The position numbers and the translations under genes are program-made. The notes beneath the pieces were generated by a model. That model saw only the letters and a program-made list of their open reading frames with translations, was not told the DNA's origin and did no database searches. A DNA stretch of 64,000 nt from QHXQ01 sp963788965. Lineage in GTDB: Bacteria > Acidobacteriota > Blastocatellia > Pyrinomonadales > Pyrinomonadaceae. Below, one piece after another: positions 61,124-64,000 of this stretch (positions are counted from its first letter, which is position 1; every line of letters starts with the position of its first letter). The DNA lies in contig CAWBIK010000004.1 in assembly GCA_963788965.1 (NCBI GenBank), positions 186,001 to 250,000 on the forward strand, read 5' to 3'.

Positions 61124-61174
61124 CAGTTAACCTCCGTGCATCGTGCATAGATCGGAACTGTCTTTATCTATTCA

Positions 61175-61210
61175 CGAGTTACGATTTACGATTTACGATT
61201 TACTAATCAC
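61175..61210. repeat. Family E heptamer array (ATTTACG)
   Basis: GAGTTACGATTTACGATTTA... contains three tandem heptamers. It lies 52 bases upstream of the glyQS start and has no clear inverted arm. Confidence 0.7.
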
Positions 61211-61252
61211 GTCTTTGCACGCATGTTACCAGCCGCGCGGCGCAAAAGAAAA

Positions 61253-61294
61253 GAAGAGAGGCTCGCAGGGTGTTGGCCCCGCGCGCCTCTCTTC
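61253..61294 (-). terminator. Terminator after small membrane protein gene
   Basis: GAAGAGAGGC / GCCTCTCTTC arms with a 22-base GC-rich centre. On the minus strand TTCTTTTCTTTTG follows. Confidence 0.65.
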
Positions 61295-61343
61295 GGTTTA
61301 TGACTCAGTCTAACTGTGCAGCGGCGCGCGCTTGCGCCCGGCT

Positions 61344-61496
61344 TCACTTCGACTGGATGTTAACGTCTACCTTCGACGGCGCGCTGCGGAACAAACCGCC
61401 GCGCAACACGAAGTAGCCGACCAGCAACACAAGGATCAAGATCGCTATGATCGCCACTATGCCGACACTGCTGCCGCCACCACCATCGTCACCCAT
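61344..61496 (-). CDS. 50-residue single-pass membrane protein
   Basis: ATG 61496 lies 7 bases after a strong GGAGGG and the frame closes with TGA at 61344. The product starts MGDDGGGGSS and continues with one hydrophobic helix (VGIVAIIAILILVLLVGYFV). A basic turn (LRGGLFRSAP) and the end SKVDVNIQSK follow. It has its own terminator downstream and another gene's terminator upstream, so it is a separate transcription unit. Its short Gly/Ser head and charged tail suggest an N-out/C-in or dual topology microprotein. Function unknown. Confidence 0.65.
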   Translation of the reverse strand: MGDDGGGGSSVGIVAIIAILILVLLVGYFVLRGGLFRSAPSKVDVNIQSK

Positions 61497-61588
61497 GAGT
61501 TAACCCTCCTTCAGCGATAGGTCTTAAGTCTTAAGCGAAGTATGTCGTCGTTGGGGGACGAAGTGCGCTGTTGTTATCACAAAAAGCA

Positions 61589-61625
61589 ACAGGTGACAAG
61601 AAGAACTTATCTTCTGGTCACCTGT
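61589..61625 (-). terminator. Terminator of the PEP-CTERM/PEGA operon
   Basis: ACAGGTGACAAGAAG and complement with one mismatch, 7-base loop, followed on the minus strand by GTTGCTTTTTGTG. It lies 36 bases beyond the stop of the PEGA protein gene. Confidence 0.8.
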
Positions 61626-61660
61626 CATGTCGTTAGTCGCTCACGCACAGGGCGCACGCA

Positions 61661-62701
61661 TCAGCGGCGACGGCCGCGACGCGGCGCGAGTGGCGCGGGG
61701 CGCAGATCGCCGGGTTGGAGCGTCGGCGACGGTTGCGGCGGCGGCGCGCCCTGCGGCACGAGCCACAACTCGAAGGCGTCCGTGTCGCGGTAGCCACCGT
61801 TGATGACGACGACGCGGCTGGCGTCGATGCCACGCGTCGCGGTCAAGTATTCGCTGGCGCGACGACCCAACGTGTCGGCGCGATCCGCGCGGCTGGTACG
61901 CCCGCCATAGACGATGATGTAGCCGGTTGAGCCGGGATTGTTCTGCAACTCAATCGCCAGATTGTCGAGCCGCGCCTTGTCGTCGTCAAACGCGATGGAC
62001 GGGAACTCGTCGAAGCGGCGCGGCGTGATGGGCGGCGGCGGCGGCGAATTAACGATGGTCGAAGCCGAGGCACGTTGCCGGCAGGCCCGGTCGCCTGAGC
62101 CGTCGTCCACGACGAGGATGGCGGTCAGGCGTTGCCGCCCGATGCCGGTCGAGTCAACCGTGATGGTCGGCGTGCCCGCGCCGCTGACGATGCGCGCCGA
62201 GGGCGGGCTGATCGTCCACGTATAGCTGAGCGCCGAGGGGCCGACATAGTTCACGTCGGCCGAGAAGGTGACGATGCTGCCTTCGCTCGCACTGGCCGGC
62301 GCGGAGATGTTGACCGGATACGGGCAGGGCGACTGCACGGCACGCGGAATCTCAAGCGCACGCGGGCGATAGGCAAGGCTGATGCAGTTCTTCTTGCCGG
62401 GCAGGATGTTGAACTCATGCGCCCAACGCGTGTTGTTCGGGAACATGATCTCGACCGTGTGGCGACCCGCCGGCAGATCGATCTGCTGCACGGTCGTGCT
62501 GGTATCGCCCGCGGGCTGCCCGTCGATCAGGATCGGGTAGCCGCCGGGCGTGGTCGAGACTTCGATCCGGCCGTTCTGGTTGTTGCGGTTGCGTTGACCG
62601 GCGGCGTGCGCGGTCGCGCTCAGACCGAGACAGAGGAGCAAGAGAGCGCAGGCAAAAGTTAAAGGGCGCGGCGCGGCGGTGGTCGGCTGATGGCGCGTCA
62701 T
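61661..62701 (-). CDS. Secreted PEGA-domain protein with PKD-like and OmpA-like regions
   Basis: 346 residues. A signal peptide (FACALLLLCLGLSATAHAAG) is followed by a PEGA domain (residues about 45-115, RIEVSTTPGGYPILIDGQPAGDT ... LPAGRHTVEIMFPNN) and an Ig/PKD-like domain (about 130-215, APASASEGSIVTFSADV, LSYTWTISPPSA). A C-terminal OmpA-like fold comes last (FDDDKARLDNLAIELQNNPGSTGYIIVYGGR, RADRADTLGRRASEYLTATRGIDASRVVVINGG). That region normally binds peptidoglycan. The tail is Pro- then Arg-rich. Its ATG is 6 bases after the PEP-CTERM gene stop, so the two form an operon, and it may tether an envelope structure. Confidence 0.8.
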   Translation of the reverse strand: MTRHQPTTAAPRPLTFACALLLLCLGLSATAHAAGQRNRNNQNGRIEVSTTPGGYPILIDGQPAGDTSTTVQQIDLPAGRHTVEIMFPNNTRWAHEFNILPGKKNCISLAYRPRALEIPRAVQSPCPYPVNISAPASASEGSIVTFSADVNYVGPSALSYTWTISPPSARIVSGAGTPTITVDSTGIGRQRLTAILVVDDGSGDRACRQRASASTIVNSPPPPPITPRRFDEFPSIAFDDDKARLDNLAIELQNNPGSTGYIIVYGGRTSRADRADTLGRRASEYLTATRGIDASRVVVINGGYRDTDAFELWLVPQGAPPPQPSPTLQPGDLRPAPLAPRRGRRR

Positions 62702-62707
62702 GTCGGT

Positions 62708-63358
62708 TTAGACCTCCCCCGCAATGGTCGGCAGCGCGGTGTGACGGCGCAGTTGCGCGGCGCGGCGGCGGCGTGCGCCTCCGGCGAGCGCAGCCAGCCC
62801 CGAACCTAAGAGCAGGAGCGTGGCCGGTTCCGGCACTTGGGGCGGTGTCGGCGGCGGTGGCGGGGTCGGCCCCGGCGGCGTGATGTCTTTATCGCGGTTG
62901 ATGAACAGGAGCGGGATGCCTGCGAGCGCGAGGAACGGCAGTTTCGGGAAACTCCGGCCTGCCTCAGGGATCAAGATGTCGCCGCAGTCGCAGACCGTGC
63001 CGGCCACGTCGCCCAACTGCACGACCTCGACGTTGCCGCCTTGACCCTGTGGCTGTACTTCCGTGTTCGTGACCGAAGGGTTGGCGCTGGTGTCGGCGGG
63101 GGCGGTTGCCGGTCCCTGCCCTGTGGTGGTGCTGCCTGAAGGGGTTTGGACTTGCGTGCCGGAGTTGGCGGCGGCGCGACCGCTCTGCGGCAAATTGCTG
63201 CGCAGGTGCAGGTCGTAGGTCTGCCGCCCACCTACGCTCGTTGCGACCGCTTGCGCGACCACGTCGGCGAACCGGATGGGACTCGCTTGCGCAGGCCCCG
63301 CCGTCAGCAGCAAGAGGCTGAGCATGACGGCGATTGGGCGAAGACCTTTGCGACTCAT
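62708..63358 (-). CDS. PEP-CTERM sorting-signal protein
   Basis: 216 residues. The signal peptide (MLSLLLLTAGPAQAS) precedes a mature Ser/Thr/Gly/Gln-rich region, one CDCGD motif, a hydrophobic segment (LPFLALAGIPLLFI) and a Pro-rich spacer. The PEP-CTERM tripartite signal follows: VPEPATLLLLGSGLAALAGG and ARRRR. Such signals are cut by exosortase, linking proteins to exopolysaccharide or the cell surface. Unusually, 17 residues (AAQLRRHTALPTIAGEV) follow the basic cluster. No exosortase gene lies in the window. Likely an envelope or biofilm protein, co-expressed with the PEGA protein. Confidence 0.82.
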   Translation of the reverse strand: MSRKGLRPIAVMLSLLLLTAGPAQASPIRFADVVAQAVATSVGGRQTYDLHLRSNLPQSGRAAANSGTQVQTPSGSTTTGQGPATAPADTSANPSVTNTEVQPQGQGGNVEVVQLGDVAGTVCDCGDILIPEAGRSFPKLPFLALAGIPLLFINRDKDITPPGPTPPPPPTPPQVPEPATLLLLGSGLAALAGGARRRRAAQLRRHTALPTIAGEV

Positions 63359-63674
63359 TGTGTGGTCGATCCTCCTAGAACTTCCCTTGCACGCGACCCT
63401 TGACAGTTCAAGCCTGCGCCTTTAATGGCATTGCTGGCCCGACTTTTTCGAGGTATTTGCGCCGGTCGGGCCGGTGAAAAACCACGTCTGGGTCGTTTTC
63501 ACTCATGGAAAAGACCTAATCGGGCGCGAGTTCCAGTTTTGCCCGGCCGGAAACTTGGTGTAAAGCTTTGTGCCCAAAACAAAAAGGCCGGCGTAACCAG
63601 TGGCGCGGGCCTTTCTGTTATGGGTCAATCAGAGCTACGTGTCAAGCGTTATCGTGCGTTTGGGCGGCGGGCGG
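63359..63674. other. Intergenic region between pnp and PEP-CTERM gene
   Basis: 316 bases hold the leader of the PEP-CTERM gene and the pnp terminator. Nothing coding with a ribosome site is seen. Confidence 0.5.
63583..63614 (-). terminator. Terminator of pnp
   Basis: AAAGGCC / GGCCTTT arms with an 18-base centre. On the minus strand it is followed by TTTTTGTTTTG, a strong U-run. Confidence 0.6.
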
Positions 63675-64000
63675 TTAACGACGCGGGCCGCGCCCACCGG
63701 CTCTGGCTTCGCCTCTACGGCCGCCGCGACCACCGCCACCGTCGGGCCGGTCGCCCTGCCGGCCGTTTTCGCGTTCACGGTCGCGGTCTTCACCACCGCC
63801 GCCACCGTCGCCCGGTTCTTCTTCGTGCTCGCCTTGACCTTCGCCTTGCAGCAGCGCCTTGCGGGAGAGCTTGATCTTGTTGCCCTCCTTGCCGATGCAT
63901 TTGACCATGATCTGCTGCCCTTCTTTGAGTTCGTCGCGCACATCGCGGACGCGATGGTTGGCGATCTCGGAGATGTGCAGCAGCCCGTCCGTGCCGGGGA
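63675..64000 (-). CDS. pnp: Polyribonucleotide nucleotidyltransferase, C-terminal part (truncated by window edge)
   Basis: About 108 residues of the 3' end. The S1 RNA-binding domain is recognisable (PGTDGLLHISEIANHRVRDVRDELKEGQQIMVKCI ... NKIKLSRKALL), exactly as at the end of PNPase. A 50-residue low-complexity tail of Gly, Glu, Asp and Arg (GDGGGGGEDRDRE ... GGRGPRR) follows. PNPase degrades RNA 3'-5' phosphorolytically in the degradosome. The S1 match alone could also fit another S1 protein, but the order of motifs and the position at the end favour PNPase. Confidence 0.82.
   Translation of the reverse strand, partial: PGTDGLLHISEIANHRVRDVRDELKEGQQIMVKCIGKEGNKIKLSRKALLQGEGQGEHEEEPGDGGGGGEDRDRERENGRQGDRPDGGGGRGGRRGEARAGGRGPRR

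Overview
This 64 kb, GC-rich, gene-dense chromosomal window most likely comes from an acidobacterium, probably class Blastocatellia. That placement is inferred from the combination of a complete alternative complex III (act) plus caa3-type oxidase operon, an Oar-like TonB-dependent receptor with an N-terminal carboxypeptidase-regulatory-like domain, two TPR-CHAT proteins, a PEP-CTERM protein and a Roco-TIR protein. No rRNA, tRNA, transposase, phage gene or CRISPR array was seen.

Layout. 1-2.5 kb: 5' part of a secreted TPR/CHAT protein running off the left edge. 2.8-9.8 kb: Arg-rich secreted protein, two MacB-like permeases, and a LysR regulator translationally coupled to PEP carboxylase. 10-18.1 kb: inorganic pyrophosphatase, ribosomal protein S21, an RRM protein, a UbiB/ABC1 kinase, a lipoprotein, a histidine kinase/sigma54 response-regulator pair and a small secreted protein. 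18.4-19.6 kb: zinc-ribbon membrane protein with a DUF4097-like domain. 19.8-33.4 kb: one long minus-strand respiratory operon (actABCDEF, a small membrane protein, SCO, coxBACD). 33.8-47.5 kb: DMT transporter, PsbP-like membrane protein, M14 peptidase, BI-1 protein, TonB receptor, glycosyltransferase, DUF2085 protein and GlpX-type fructose-bisphosphatase. 47.8-56.0 kb: a signalling cluster with a TPR-CHAT protease-like protein, an FHA-GAF-sigma54 activator, a 45-residue secreted peptide behind a sigma54-like promoter, and an LRR-Roc-COR-TIR protein. 56.1-64 kb: acyl-CoA dehydrogenase, CCA-adding-type enzyme, glycyl-tRNA synthetase, small membrane protein, PEGA/OmpA-like protein, PEP-CTERM protein and the 3' end of pnp.

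Two features cut across the window. First, intergenic space is seeded with short inverted-repeat elements built from tandem heptamers or octamers; I see five families and at least 15 copies. One heptamer family (GGCAGTA/TACTGCC) reads as the hydrophobic cycle YCLLPTA in every frame in one direction and gives stop codons in every frame in the other. Its copies form the signal-peptide cores of SCO and ActE and the stop codons of three other genes.

Second, about a dozen conserved genes carry single reading-frame breaks. Many look like one-base changes in short homopolymers, and the TonB receptor has around a dozen of its own. I read most of these as sequence errors, so those genes are described as whole genes spanning the breaks.
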